Below, piece after piece: positions 7,811 through 17,609 of a stretch of DNA of 64,000 nt. This DNA is from DATCJA01 sp963814955 (GTDB taxonomy: Bacteria > Acidobacteriota > Vicinamibacteria > Vicinamibacterales > UBA2999). A program made the translations under genes and the position numbers. The notes below the pieces were generated by a model. It made no database searches. It saw only the letters and a program-made list of their open reading frames with translations, and had not been told where the DNA came from. Position 1 is the first letter of the stretch. Each line of letters starts with the position of its first letter. The stretch lies in assembly GCA_963814955.1 (NCBI GenBank), contig CAWFEX010000006.1:310001-374000 (forward strand), written 5' to 3'.

Positions 7811-10007
7811 CTAGGGAAGAAACACACGCACGCCCATCCGCGCCGATCTGGGCCACCCGACGGTTCGAATCGGTGTCCGTCCGACATCGTAATCGGTATC
7901 GAACAGGTTCTCGATTGCCAGGAATATGTTCAAACCTCGTATGAGCTCCTGGCTTGCCGAAACGTCAACCACACCAAACGATTCGAGCTCGAACGTATTC
8001 AGGTCGTCATCGAACTGGAGGCCGACGCGCCTTGCCTGCAGCGAACCGGTGAATCCACGCGGATCGACGTAGGTAGCACTCACGCCGAGCTGATACGACG
8101 GTACCTGGGGCACTCGGTTGCCGACGAGAGCCGGCTGCACCGGCGCGTCCTCGAAGGTCGAGCGCGTCACCGCGGCGAGCGCTCCCAGCGTCCATCGGGG
8201 AATTGGCCTGTAATCGGCCTCAATCTCGAGCCCTTTGGCTCGAACGGTATCGGTGTTCTGACGCTGGCGGGTAATTTGACCCGGAACCGGTGGGGGCGTG
8301 AGAGTGACGTTCGTGATCGCGCCGTCGAGCTCGTTCCAGAACCCGGTGACGCGTGCCGACAACCGCTGCCACGAAAAAAGGGCGCCGCCGTCTACGCCGG
8401 TCAACTTCTCTGGATCGAGCTCAGGATTCGCTCGTGTGAGCGTGTTCCCGACCGCGAAGTCACGGTGCAACTCATTGAGGGTCGGTGTTCGGTGCGCGCG
8501 GTATACCGATGCCTGAACCGACATGACCGGCGAGAATCTCCATGCCGCGGATGCGCGGGGACTGAAGAACTCGGCCGAGTGCGTCGCCAACGCGGCGTCG
8601 CGCGGCGTGGACTGCCAGAAATCTCCGCGAGCGCCGAGCACAATCGTCAACCGATCGAGCGGCGTCGTGCTCACTCGGGCGAACAGCGCACCGCTCGACT
8701 CTGTGCCTCCAGTGACGAACGGCCCACTCGGTACAGCTGTCACCGAATAGCGAATCTCGTTGGCCGTGGACCGGGTGCGTTTGGCCTCGACGCCGAACAG
8801 CCACACGGTGGTTGCCGTTCCGCGCGTCCACTGGCCGCCGACGGTCGCAAAGCGCGACGGAATCGTCTGCTCGAAGGTCAGACGCTCTGTGGCGCGGCCG
8901 GCCGCCACCGCACTGAAAGTCTGATAGTACGTCTGCGTGCCGCCGGACGCGCGAACGAGCCAGGCGCCGCCGACCGCCGATCCCCCGGCCTCGCCAGATA
9001 CCTGCTTCCACTCCGTCGAATTGACGGTAATCGGCGTGCCGTTTCCGCGATCCTCATCGTAGAGGCCGAGCCGCGCCGACCCATGCCAGTTACCCGGGTT
9101 GTATCCGGCACCGACGAATCCCGACGCATAGTCGCTGTCGGCGCGAATGTCGACAGGGCCACGCACCTCTTCGCCGACGATCACTGTCCCGGCGGTCCGC
9201 ACTAACTCCCCTGCGCCTTCGGCGCTCCACACCCCGCGCTGCGTTCCGGCGAATCCCGAGAACTTGCCGGTATCGTGCGATCCGCCCTCGCCGGTCGCGC
9301 GAAAGCGCGTGCGGCCGGGCGCAAACGTCAGCACCTGGATGACGCCGCCGAGCGCGTCGGCACCATAAAGATCGCCGGCCGCGCCGCGAACAATCTCGAC
9401 ACGATCCACGGCCGCCTGCGGCACGCGGTTCCAGTACACCCAGCTTCCGAATGGATCGTTGAGCGGCACGCCGTCGGCCAGTACCGAGCGTGCGACTGGC
9501 ACCGGAGCCGGATACGCCACGCAGCGTCACGCCCTGCGTGGTCGGGTTCGACACGCGCGACGACGAGCGGCGAAACAGGCTGAAGCCGGGCGTATTCCGG
9601 AGCGCGTCGTCGAGCGAGCCGGCCGCCGACGTCAGCAGTTCCGCTGAGGTCACGACCGTCGTCGCCTCCGGTGTCGCCAGCCTGGCAGCGCCTCGCGATG
9701 CGGTAACCACAACCGTGTCGACGAGCGGAGCGGGCTGGAGCACCACTCGAACGCTTTCTGCATCGCCTCCGACGGCAAGCGAGGCCGGGGCAAAGCCGGC
9801 GGCCATCACCCGCATTTCGGCGCCGTCCGGAGCATCCGCCAGGACGAACGAACCATCGTCTCCGGTCATCACAGAGGCCGCCCCGGCGGTGACGGTTGCC
9901 CCGGCTATGGGCGCGCCCGACCCGTCCAAAACGACCCCGGCTACCCTCGCCGCATACAACGGGGAGGCCGCGAGAAAGGACAACAGTGCGAAAAATACTG
10001 TTCGCAT
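7811..10007 (-). pseudogene. TonB-dependent receptor with carboxypeptidase-regulatory domain, one-base frameshift
   Basis: The start at 10007 gives the signal peptide MRTVFFALLSFLAASPLYA. A beta-sandwich with VAGVVLDGSGAPIAGATVTAG and a plug with VDTVVVTASRG and DALRNTPGFSLFRRSSSR follow. The frame breaks near 9497: the codons for ASRTLVLADGVPLND contain one extra G (CTCGGTACTGG instead of CTCGTACTGG). The other frame then continues with VPLNDPFGSWVYWNRVPQAAVDRVEIVRGA and a full barrel to 7811, including NIFLAIENLFDTDYDVGR. The plug sequence resembles BtuB/cobalamin- or siderophore-type receptors rather than Oar. With a single clean indel, it may be functional in the real genome. Confidence 0.85.
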
Positions 10008-10069
10008 AGCGGGAATCTTACCGCCAAGCCGGTTTACTACGCGGAACAATCGTTGCTAAGCTCGGATCC

Positions 10070-10975
10070 ATGCGTGCCCTGATTCTTGCCGTTCCCGTCC
10101 TTATCGCGGTGACCGTGTCCGGCGTTGTCGGGCAGGAGCCAACGTTTCGTTCGAGCACGCGGATTGTGCCGGTTGTTGCGACTGTGATCGACGAGGAGGG
10201 ACGCTTTGTTCCGGGCCTCGAGCAGGACCAGTTCACAATCCTCGACAACGGCATGCCGCAGGACATCACCTTCTTTCAGAACGACATCCTGCCGTTCACC
10301 GCGGTCGTCATGCTCGATTACAGCGCAAGCATGACGGCCAATCTCGACCGGCTGCAGGCGGCCGCCGAACAGTTCGTGCTCCGGATGATCCCGGAAGACA
10401 AGGGGCAGGTGGGATCGTTCAGCGACAAGATTCAGTTCAGCGGCACGTTTACCAACGATCGCGACGATCTGATCTTCGCGCTCAGGGATCTGCAGTTCGG
10501 AAACCCCACACGCTTGTACGACGCGATCAACGAGAGCATGGCCATGCTGCGCGGCGTCGAGCGGCGCAAGGTCGTGCTCGTCTTCACCGATGGCGACGAC
10601 ACCGCGAGTCGTGTCGGCATGGGTGACGTGCTCGATCGCGCGAAAGAAGAAGAAGTGATGATCTACGCCATAGGCCTCGAGTCCGAATTTTTCAACGGCC
10701 AGCGTCGCGTGCGGACGCGGCCCGATCGGGGATTGAGAAGGCTTGCGGAGGAAACCGGCGGAGGGTATTTCGAGCTGAAGAAGACGGACGACCTCGCGCC
10801 CACCTTCACACGCGTGGCGCAGGAGCTGCACAGCCAGTACACGCTCGGTTTCACACCCACAGTCCTCGATGGTCGCGAGCACAAGCTGGTGGTGAGGATC
10901 AAAACGCCGGGAATGACCGTTCGGGCGCGGAGGACGTACATCGCCTCGCCCGAACGGCTGTCGGCACCGGACTGA
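10070..10975 (+). CDS. secreted VWFA-related domain protein (Acidobacteria-expanded family)
   Basis: The protein has 301 residues with signal peptide MRALILAVPVLIAVTVSGVVG. It is followed by the family's N-terminal strand block (STRIVPVVATVIDEEGRFVPGLEQDQFTILDNG) and a von Willebrand A domain. The MIDAS motif is DYSASM at about 86-91, with a later VVLVFTDGDDTAS carrying the second metal-binding Asp. The C-terminus has LGFTPTVLDGREHKLVVRIK, typical of TIGR03436-like proteins. These are periplasmic or secreted metal-dependent adhesion-type domains of unknown partner. It is divergent from the TonB receptor, with about 60 bp between starts. Confidence 0.9.
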   Translation: MRALILAVPVLIAVTVSGVVGQEPTFRSSTRIVPVVATVIDEEGRFVPGLEQDQFTILDNGMPQDITFFQNDILPFTAVVMLDYSASMTANLDRLQAAAEQFVLRMIPEDKGQVGSFSDKIQFSGTFTNDRDDLIFALRDLQFGNPTRLYDAINESMAMLRGVERRKVVLVFTDGDDTASRVGMGDVLDRAKEEEVMIYAIGLESEFFNGQRRVRTRPDRGLRRLAEETGGGYFELKKTDDLAPTFTRVAQELHSQYTLGFTPTVLDGREHKLVVRIKTPGMTVRARRTYIASPERLSAPD

Positions 10976-11207
10976 TCGTTCACGTTTGCTGTTCGACGTT
11001 GGAACGTGATTTCTGACGTCTGCCTTTGACCGCATGACCGTGCGCGTTGCTGATGAGCTGTTCCCTCGCGCGTGCCTCCATCAGCGGACATCCGCGGTCC
11101 CGAAGCGGACATCCGTGATCCCGCCTGCCCTGAACTCCCACAAATCAGGGGACTTACATGGCTCAGCGTTTGCAGCCGATAAATATGGCCGGCCCTGGGA
11201 GTTGAAC

Positions 11208-11633
11208 GTGCGCGCCAGTTTTTGGAGACCATTTCTCATCGCTCTTGCCACGTGTGCCGGCATCTTGTCGGGGCCCGTTGGCGACCTGGCTTATGGCCAG
11301 GGTCGTGGTCGCGGGCAATCAACGGAGGGCCGCGGACGCGGTCAGGCGTTGGTGTCAGAGGGCCGCGGCGCCGGGCGCCAGAGCGCCCTCAATCGTCAGC
11401 TGCCGCGTGGGTACCAGGAACCCGCATTTGCTCGAGGATACGGGGACGGACGTGAGCGCGGGCTTGCCGATGGCAAAGCCCGGGAGCGCTACGACCCTGC
11501 CGATAGCGTCGACTATCGCAACGGCGACCAGGGCTATTCCAACTCGTACGGCTCGCGCGACGCCTATAAAAGCAACTACCGCGCAGGATTCCGACAAGGC
11601 TACGAAGAAGGGTACCGGCAAGCCACCAGGTAA
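11208..11633 (+). CDS. secreted low-complexity protein rich in Gly, Arg and Tyr
   Basis: A longer frame runs from 11034, but a GTG at 11208 preceded by GGGAG (6-nt spacing) starts a good signal peptide: VRASFWRPFLIALATCAGILSGPVGDLAYG. The mature part is repetitive: GRGRGQ twice, GRGAGRQ, then a tail with YGDGRERGLADGKARERYD, DYRNGDQGY and a repeated RAGFRQGYEEGYRQ pattern. No domain is recognised. The Tyr/Gly/Arg repeats suggest an envelope or extracellular structural role, which is an inference from composition only. Confidence 0.65.
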   Translation: MRASFWRPFLIALATCAGILSGPVGDLAYGQGRGRGQSTEGRGRGQALVSEGRGAGRQSALNRQLPRGYQEPAFARGYGDGRERGLADGKARERYDPADSVDYRNGDQGYSNSYGSRDAYKSNYRAGFRQGYEEGYRQATR

Positions 11634-11693
11634 TTCCCCAATTACTTGACGGGAGGCGTCCGCCTCCGTATAAACGGGCACGAGACTTCATCT

Positions 11694-13265
11694 GTGACCA
11701 GGCGTGAACTGATCTGGCGCGCCGCACAGGCTGGTGGATACAGCGCCGCCTTCGTGTTGATGCGCTCGATGGATCTGGTCGCCGATCCTTCCCAGAGCGT
11801 CACCACTCCCTTCCGCTTTCCTTCCAATGCAGGCCAGGGCACAAAGGTGGTCATTCTCGGCGCGGGGACCGCGGGTCTCGTCGCCGCATATGAAATGCGC
11901 AAGTCCGGATTCGACTGCACGGTGCTCGAGGCACGACAGCGGCCGGGAGGCCGCAACTGGACAATCCGCCGCGGCGAGAAAGTCGAGCTCCTGGACGGTA
12001 CCGTGCAGACGTGCACGTTCGACGAGGGGCAGTACTTCAATGCGGGTCCGGCGCGGATTCCCGCGATCCATCGAACAATCCTCGGCTACTGCCGGGAGCT
12101 CGGCGTGCCGATGGAGGTGCTGGTCAACACCTCGCGCAGCACATTGCTGCAAAGCGACCATGCTTTTGGTGGCAGGCCCATCGAACAGCGGCAGGCCGTC
12201 AACGACACGCGAGGGCACGTCGCAGAGCTGCTGGCGAAGGCCATCCGACGAGGTGCACTCGACGAGGAAGTGACGCGAGCCGATCGGGAACGCATGCTGG
12301 CGTTTCTGCAGACGTACGGAGATTTGAGCTCCGAGTTCCTTTACCGAGGATCGAGCCGCGCAGGCGGCGCACAACTACCCGGCGCCGCGGACCAGGTGCT
12401 GGTTGGCCGCGACCCGTTGCCGTTGAACGCGCTGCTCGATGCGTCGTTCTGGCAGGGCATCCTGTTCGAAGAAGGCCTCGATCGACAGGCGACGCTGCTG
12501 CAGCCCGTCGGCGGCATGGACAGGATTGCGTACGCCTTCGCTCAGAAGCTTGGCCCGATCGTCAAGTATGGCTGCCCGGTGCGCGAGATTCGCAAAACGG
12601 TCTCCGGAGTCCGCGTTGTATACGCAGACCGCGGCACGAACCGGTCTCTCGACGCGTCGTACTGCGTCAGCACGCTGCCTTTGAGTGTTCTGCGGACCGT
12701 CAAGCACGACCTGTCGCCACGCGTTGCCGAGGCGATGAACCAGGTCGAGTACGCCTCTGGTTACAAGATCGCCTGGGAATCGAAGCGCTTCTGGGAGCAG
12801 GAGAACGGCATTTACGGAGGCATCTCCTGGCTGTCAACCGGTCCTATCAGCCTTGCGTCCAGCGTCCTGGCCAACGTGTGGTACCCGAGCAACGGGTTCC
12901 TGTCGGAGAAGGGCGTGCTCATCGCGGGCTATGGCACGGAGACCGGAGAGTTCGGTGCGCTGCCGTCGATGGCCGCCAGGATCGACGCATCAAGAGCCGC
13001 TGTGGAGAAGCTGCATCCCGGACGCGGAAGAGAACTGGCCAAGCCGGTCTATGTGGCATGGGCGAAGGTCCCATTCAGTCTGGGCTCGTGGGTGCGCACC
13101 GCGCCTGATTATTACGACAGGCCTTACAAAGAGTTCTTAGTCCCTGACGATCGGATCTATTTCGCCGGCGACTATTGCAGCCATCTCGCGTCGTGGCAGG
13201 AAGGAGCGGCGCTGTCCGCACAGCGCACTGTCCAGTCCATCGTGGAGCGCATCCGCCAGACCTGA
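11694..13265 (+). CDS. flavin monoamine oxidase / L-amino-acid oxidase-like FAD enzyme, Tat-type N-terminus
   Basis: The GTG at 11694 gives VTRRELIWRAAQAGGYSAAFVLM, a twin-arginine-like leader, so I prefer it to the upstream ATG at 11646. The FAD-binding motif is VVILGAGTAGLVAAYEMRKSGFDCTVLEARQRPGGR at about 46-82 of this start. The substrate region includes FDEGQYFNAGPARIPAIHRTILGYCRELG, which resembles L-amino-acid oxidases. The C-terminal FAD motif is RIYFAGDYCSHLASWQEGAALSA. The expected reaction is FAD-dependent oxidative deamination of an amine or amino acid with H2O2 release, probably in the periplasm. The substrate is unknown. The gene is convergent with the methyltransferase. Confidence 0.88.
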   Translation: MTRRELIWRAAQAGGYSAAFVLMRSMDLVADPSQSVTTPFRFPSNAGQGTKVVILGAGTAGLVAAYEMRKSGFDCTVLEARQRPGGRNWTIRRGEKVELLDGTVQTCTFDEGQYFNAGPARIPAIHRTILGYCRELGVPMEVLVNTSRSTLLQSDHAFGGRPIEQRQAVNDTRGHVAELLAKAIRRGALDEEVTRADRERMLAFLQTYGDLSSEFLYRGSSRAGGAQLPGAADQVLVGRDPLPLNALLDASFWQGILFEEGLDRQATLLQPVGGMDRIAYAFAQKLGPIVKYGCPVREIRKTVSGVRVVYADRGTNRSLDASYCVSTLPLSVLRTVKHDLSPRVAEAMNQVEYASGYKIAWESKRFWEQENGIYGGISWLSTGPISLASSVLANVWYPSNGFLSEKGVLIAGYGTETGEFGALPSMAARIDASRAAVEKLHPGRGRELAKPVYVAWAKVPFSLGSWVRTAPDYYDRPYKEFLVPDDRIYFAGDYCSHLASWQEGAALSAQRTVQSIVERIRQT

Positions 13266-13274
13266 CCCGGTTTC

Positions 13275-14504
13275 CTAGAGGATCTGCAATGGCGTGGAAA
13301 CGGGAGTCGACCCGGTCGTCTCGAACCACGCCACACCTTCCGCGACCAGGTCTACCTTCAGCCTGAATCGTCCGGGCCTGTCCGGAACCGGGCACTCGAA
13401 TGTCACAGTAACGGTTTCGCGCGGGGCGACCGCGTTGGGCAGCTCGGCTCGGTGGTGGTCTCTCGCCATCATCCGCCCCTCGCCATCCAGCAGTTGTACA
13501 CCGAGCATGACGCGGCCAAGTCCGGAACGCGTCGCCGGCCGCCATGTGACAGACCCTTCGTTCGTCGCCGTGATCTTCAGACTCACAGTCTCCCCGCGTG
13601 TTGCGTGCTCAGGGGCCTCGATCCGCATGGCGGCACGCCATCGTAGGTCACCCTCAGCGACCACGGCCCGCGTCTTCCGGGCGACGATGACCGGATGATG
13701 CTCGACAACCTGCCGCAACGTTCGAACCATCCTGATCGCCAGCGCTTCTTCGAAGAGAGGTCCGCCCTTTCCAAGGCCGAAGAGTTCCATGAGACCGAAG
13801 ACAACCTTTGCGAGGGCTCGACGCGGCCGTATCGAACCGGCGAGTCGCGACCATGCATCCCATTCTTCCAGCGTCAAATCGACGCCAGGTACGACATGAG
13901 ACAAAGGCTTTACCGAGACGTCTCCGAAGCCGCCGTCCCGGCACTGGCGGATGAACGGCCCAACGAGAACGTCCTGTTCGAGCACGCCGTAATCCCGTAC
14001 CGCCGCCGCCGATACCGGTGCGTCCGTGTGCCCACGCCCAGGCTCCGAAAACAACGCCACTCCCTCGTCATCGAGCACTCGCGCGATCTCGCGCACCGCC
14101 TTGCCGATATCGGGTACGTGATGAACCGCGTTCAGGCAGATGGCTTTTTGAAACACTCCGGTTGCGAACGGCAACGATTCCATGTCGCCGGCCACCGCGC
14201 GGAACCTCCCGGCCCGCGCGCGACCCGCCTGCAGCATCTCGAGCGACAGATCGACCGCCACGGCGGACCTGTTCAGACGCCCCAACAGATCCGAACACCA
14301 GCAGCCGCCCGCGCCCAGATCGAGAATGAGGTCCTCCGGCTCCGGTTGCAGCATGAGCAACGCCGCCGCAAAGTCGTGAAGGAGATGGGCGCTTTCCGTG
14401 AGCGTTTCGGCGCCGGGTGGCGAGAACGGCTTGGTGCGTTCCCACAGGGACGAACCGGTGCGCCCCAGGTATTCCTTCTCGGCGTTTTTCGTATCGGTGA
14501 TCAC
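13275..14504 (-). CDS. class I SAM-dependent methyltransferase with C-terminal Ig-like (NBR1-type) domain
   Basis: The protein has 409 residues. The methyltransferase domain lies at about 55-165: motif I is LILDLGAGGCWCSDLLGRL, followed by AVDLSLEMLQ, GDMESLPFATGVFQKAICLNAVHHVPD and LDDEGVALFSEPG. A middle helical region follows. The C-terminal part (about 295-409) is beta-rich, with ETVSLKITATNEGSVTWRP, VMLGVQLLDGEGRMM and TVTVTFECPVPDRPGRFRLKVDLVAEGVAWF, a pattern of NBR1-type Ig-like domains found in bacterial sugar- and lipid-linked proteins. The substrate is unknown; polysaccharide or lipid-linked glycan modification is one possibility. Confidence 0.8.
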   Translation of the reverse strand: MITDTKNAEKEYLGRTGSSLWERTKPFSPPGAETLTESAHLLHDFAAALLMLQPEPEDLILDLGAGGCWCSDLLGRLNRSAVAVDLSLEMLQAGRARAGRFRAVAGDMESLPFATGVFQKAICLNAVHHVPDIGKAVREIARVLDDEGVALFSEPGRGHTDAPVSAAAVRDYGVLEQDVLVGPFIRQCRDGGFGDVSVKPLSHVVPGVDLTLEEWDAWSRLAGSIRPRRALAKVVFGLMELFGLGKGGPLFEEALAIRMVRTLRQVVEHHPVIVARKTRAVVAEGDLRWRAAMRIEAPEHATRGETVSLKITATNEGSVTWRPATRSGLGRVMLGVQLLDGEGRMMARDHHRAELPNAVAPRETVTVTFECPVPDRPGRFRLKVDLVAEGVAWFETTGSTPVSTPLQIL

Positions 14505-14631
14505 GATTCAGCTCGCGAAAGCGCGGTCCGACATGATGTCAACACACTTGGACTTCTGCGCCAAGATCTCCTACCATGCGGGGCCTTGGGCGTAGCCGGC
14601 GTTTCCACGCCGACGCCATTTGTAGGACATC

Positions 14632-14637
14632 AGGAGG
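14632..14637 (+). promoter_or_regulatory. strong Shine-Dalgarno AGGAGG
   Basis: A perfect AGGAGG lies 6 nt before the ATG at 14644. Most genes in this window have weak or no visible ribosome-binding sites, so this one supports the start and suggests high translation of the propeller protein. Confidence 0.8.
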
Positions 14638-14643
14638 ATTCAT

Positions 14644-15930
14644 ATGTCCAAACGCTGGATAGTGATATCGCTTGTCGCCGCGGCATTGGTCGTGGGTTAC
14701 TTGGTTGGCAACAGGCAGTCGCCGGTCCAGGGGCAGGAAGAGGAAGGGTTGGCTGCCGGCTTTGCAGCCGTCCCGGATGCCGTCGGAGCCATGGATGTGA
14801 CCGGGCCATATGACGTAGTGGAGGGCTGGCCGAAAGACATCAGCACGCTGCCCGGCAACGAGAAATGGACATGGGGCGCCGGACAGGGTGTATTTGCCGA
14901 GAGTCCGAACCGCGTTCTGTTCATTCAGCGCGGCCAGCTGCCGGTGCTGCCGCAGATTCGGGCCACGCGTCTGCCCCAGGTCGCGCCGAGTCTCTCATAC
15001 CCGGTGATGGGACTTTTGCGAAACGCCACCGGGGCCAGCCCCCCTGGTGCGCTCGAGGTCAACGGGAAGGTCGGTGACGATTCCGATCGCGGAAAGAACG
15101 GCGTCGACTTCCTGTGGGAGAACAACATCGTCGTCATCGATCGCGAAGGCAACATCACCGAAACCTGGAAGCAGTGGGACAAGATGCTGCGGCGGCCGCA
15201 TTCCATCTACATCAGCCCGTACGATGCCGAGAAGCACGTCTGGCTGGTGGACGACTACCGGCATTCGATCTTCAAGTTCACCAACGACGGCAAGACGCTG
15301 CTGCAGACGATCGGCGAGCCGAACGTGCATGCCTCGGACGAGACGCACTTCTATCGGCCGACGTTCATGGCGTTCCAACCGGACGGCAGTATGTACGTCG
15401 CTGACGGGTATGCCAACACGCGCGTCGTCAAGCTCGACAGGGACGGCAAGTTCGTCACGGCCTGGGGTCAGCCAGGCGAAGAGGGCAAAGAAACCCGCCC
15501 CGGCTACTTCAACAACGTGCACGGTGTGGCCGTCGATCCCGGCACGCGTGAAGTGTACGTGAACGACCGGGACAACCGCCGCATTCAGGTGTTCGACGAG
15601 AACGGCAAGTTCCTGCGTATGTGGACACTGGGCTGGGATCGCGCCAACCTGCACTTCGTGCACATCGACGCCGATCGCCGGGTATGGCTCTACGATCAGG
15701 TGATGCAGAGGCTGATGCAGGTCGATCGCGAAGGGCGCTTGATTTACTCGTGGGGCGGGCTGGGCGCGCACCCCGGGGCGCTGTGGGGCGTGCACGGCAT
15801 CAGCGTCGACCAGGAGCAGAACCTGTATCTCGCAGCGGTCGGCCGTGGCGGCGTGCAGAAGTTCACGCCGCGGCAGGGCGCCAACCCGACGTACCTCGTC
15901 GGCAAGCACGTGTATTCGGCCTGGCAGTAA
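14644..15930 (+). CDS. NHL-repeat beta-propeller protein, peptidyl-alpha-hydroxyglycine lyase-like
   Basis: The protein has 428 residues with an N-terminal membrane anchor or uncleaved signal (RWIVISLVAAALVVGYLVG). At least five NHL blades can be read, with cores such as RPHSIYISPYDAEKHVWLVDD, YRPTFMAFQPDGSMYVADGYANTRVVKLDRDGKFVTAWG, NNVHGVAVDPGTREVYVNDRDNRRIQVFDENG and VHGISVDQEQNLYLAAVG. The arrangement resembles the lyase domain of peptide-amidating enzymes, but activity cannot be claimed. It is probably anchored on the periplasmic face. A strong hairpin terminator follows about 55 bp downstream. Confidence 0.82.
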   Translation: MSKRWIVISLVAAALVVGYLVGNRQSPVQGQEEEGLAAGFAAVPDAVGAMDVTGPYDVVEGWPKDISTLPGNEKWTWGAGQGVFAESPNRVLFIQRGQLPVLPQIRATRLPQVAPSLSYPVMGLLRNATGASPPGALEVNGKVGDDSDRGKNGVDFLWENNIVVIDREGNITETWKQWDKMLRRPHSIYISPYDAEKHVWLVDDYRHSIFKFTNDGKTLLQTIGEPNVHASDETHFYRPTFMAFQPDGSMYVADGYANTRVVKLDRDGKFVTAWGQPGEEGKETRPGYFNNVHGVAVDPGTREVYVNDRDNRRIQVFDENGKFLRMWTLGWDRANLHFVHIDADRRVWLYDQVMQRLMQVDREGRLIYSWGGLGAHPGALWGVHGISVDQEQNLYLAAVGRGGVQKFTPRQGANPTYLVGKHVYSAWQ

Positions 15931-15984
15931 CCCTCTCTTTCGTCCGCGCGGACGCTCAAATCAATCGCGCACATCGCGACTTCG

Positions 15985-16020
15985 CCGCCCCGGTGCTGCA
16001 CCGGGGCGGTGCGGTTTTCC
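15985..16020 (+). terminator. intrinsic terminator-like hairpin
   Basis: A perfect 11-bp stem (CCGCCCCGGTG / CACCGGGGCGG) with a CTG loop at 15985-16009 is followed by TGCGGTTTT. Its place after the propeller gene fits a Rho-independent terminator, although the U-run has only four residues. Confidence 0.75.
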
Positions 16021-16153
16021 CGCGGTGCAGTCCTGCTAAGCCGGACACTACGGCTACGTAGATTCGACGGCTGAGTTACGGGTTCGTCGATCGGGCATCG
16101 CAGGGAGCCTCACCGGCAGCCTCCTTGCAATCGGTCGAGTTACGAGGAATCCG

Positions 16154-16330
16154 ATGACTAACATGATCATTTACCTGCTCGGAACGCTGCTGGTTGTTGC
16201 CGGGCTGGCGTACGGCGCATCTCGTCTGGGCATCAGTCAGGTCTGGATCGTCGCGGGCGCGCTCGTGATCGTCGGCTTGGGCTTGATGGCCGGTATTGTC
16301 AAGACCCGTCAGAAAGATCCGGCCTCGTGA
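16154..16330 (+). CDS. small membrane protein, 58 residues
   Basis: The ATG at 16154 opens a 58-codon frame ending in TGA at 16330. The protein starts MTNMIIYLLGTLLVVAGLAY, continues with GASRLGIS and a second apolar helix QVWIVAGALVIVGLGLMAGIV, and ends KTRQKDPAS. It has two transmembrane helices with a short loop and a basic C-terminus. A purine-rich GAGGAAT lies 6-12 nt upstream. It is shorter than usual ORF cut-offs. Two-helix proteins of this kind ending in VKTRQK are, as I recall, common in Acidobacteriota and Proteobacteria, with no known role. Confidence 0.7.
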   Translation: MTNMIIYLLGTLLVVAGLAYGASRLGISQVWIVAGALVIVGLGLMAGIVKTRQKDPAS

Positions 16331-16353
16331 CGCCGACACGCTCGTCGCTGGCT

Positions 16354-17570
16354 CTATAGATAGCTCAGCCACCAGTCCTGACGACGATCCTTGACCGCGG
16401 CCACCCATTTGCAGAGCGGGTACAGCATGGCAACGACCAACAGCCACACCGCGTAGGTACCTGCCAGCCCAACACCGTATCCCTTGGGAAAGAAGAAACT
16501 GTAGGTCAGGAACTCGCTGGCATCGAAGCCCTGAATGACACCGAAGCCGACAGCGAGAGTGTGTATCAGGTAAAGGTGGGCCACATAGAACGCGAAGGGC
16601 GCGCGGCCGAACACGATCAGCGGCCGCTTGATGGCATCGGGCACCCGATCAGCAAACGCGCACAGAATCGCCGCCGGCCCGAGCGTCATCAGCATGAAGA
16701 GCAGGCTGGGCGGGTATTTCGTGACGTTCAGGAAATCGATGAGCGTGCCGATCGCACCGTCCTGAACCTGCCAGGGGTTGGGCTCGCCGTAAACGCCGGT
16801 CCCCCTGAGCACAACAAATGCCGCCGTCGCCGCCACGCCCCAGGCGAGCAGCCGCGCATCGCGCCTCTGCGCCGGTTCCTGAAAGAGGGGTGCTGTCCCG
16901 TACCCCAGCAGCATCACGCCGGTCCACGGCAGCAGCGGATACACTATCAGGAAGAAAGAACGGTCCACTCGCGATTGCCATCTGGGCGTGCAACGCCACC
17001 CACCATGGATGGCCGGTGTCGAAGATGCCGCTCGTGGCCGGCCATATCGGATCGAGCAGATTGTGACCAACCAGGATCGCACCTCCGATGACGAGACACA
17101 CGCGCTGTCCAAGGAACTGCGCGCCCGCCAGGACGACCATGCTCGCGCCGATGGCCCATATCACCTGCATCACAACGCCGACGCGCCCATCGAGCTGCTC
17201 GATTCCCCACGGCGCAAAGCTCCAGGCGGTGGCAACGACAAACCACTCGATGACAGATCAGCCACACGCCGCGCTTGAACAGGAACGCGCCCAACGCCGA
17301 CTGCGTCTTGCGCGACGTCATCAGGCCGGCGCTCGTGCCCGCGAGGAACACAAACACCGGTGCGCAGAAGTGCGTGATCCAGCGCGTAAAGAAGAGCGCG
17401 GCGCCGACGTCTGGATTGGCCATCGGATCCGGCTCGCCACCGAAGTTGAAGTAGTCCCGCACGTGATCGATGGCCATGATCACGATCACGAGACCGCGAA
17501 CCATGTCGATGCTCTCGAGCCGATAGGCTCTGGTGGCAGAAAGTTTCTCGCGTACGGAGACCACGGTCAT
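16354..17570 (-). pseudogene. DUF1624 / heparan-alpha-glucosaminide acetyltransferase-like membrane protein, two frameshifts
   Basis: The N-terminus RLESIDMVRGLVIVIMAIDHVRDYF and the segment ALFFTRWITHFCAPVFVFLAGTSAGL are typical of the DUF1624/COG3503 family of polytopic acyltransferases. The frame is lost at about 17254, where one extra T splits GVWLI from VIEWFVVATAWSF. It is lost again in the TTCTTTCTTCC run near 16965, between MAIASGPFF and LIVYPLLPW. The three pieces together give a complete protein of about 405 residues ending in DWWLSYL. Both changes are single-base indels. In its intact form it would be an inner-membrane acyl transferase acting on glycans or lipids. Confidence 0.8.
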
Positions 17571-17609
17571 TGAGTCCCGGCAGGATCAGGCCGGAGCGGA
17601 TGTTAGCAC

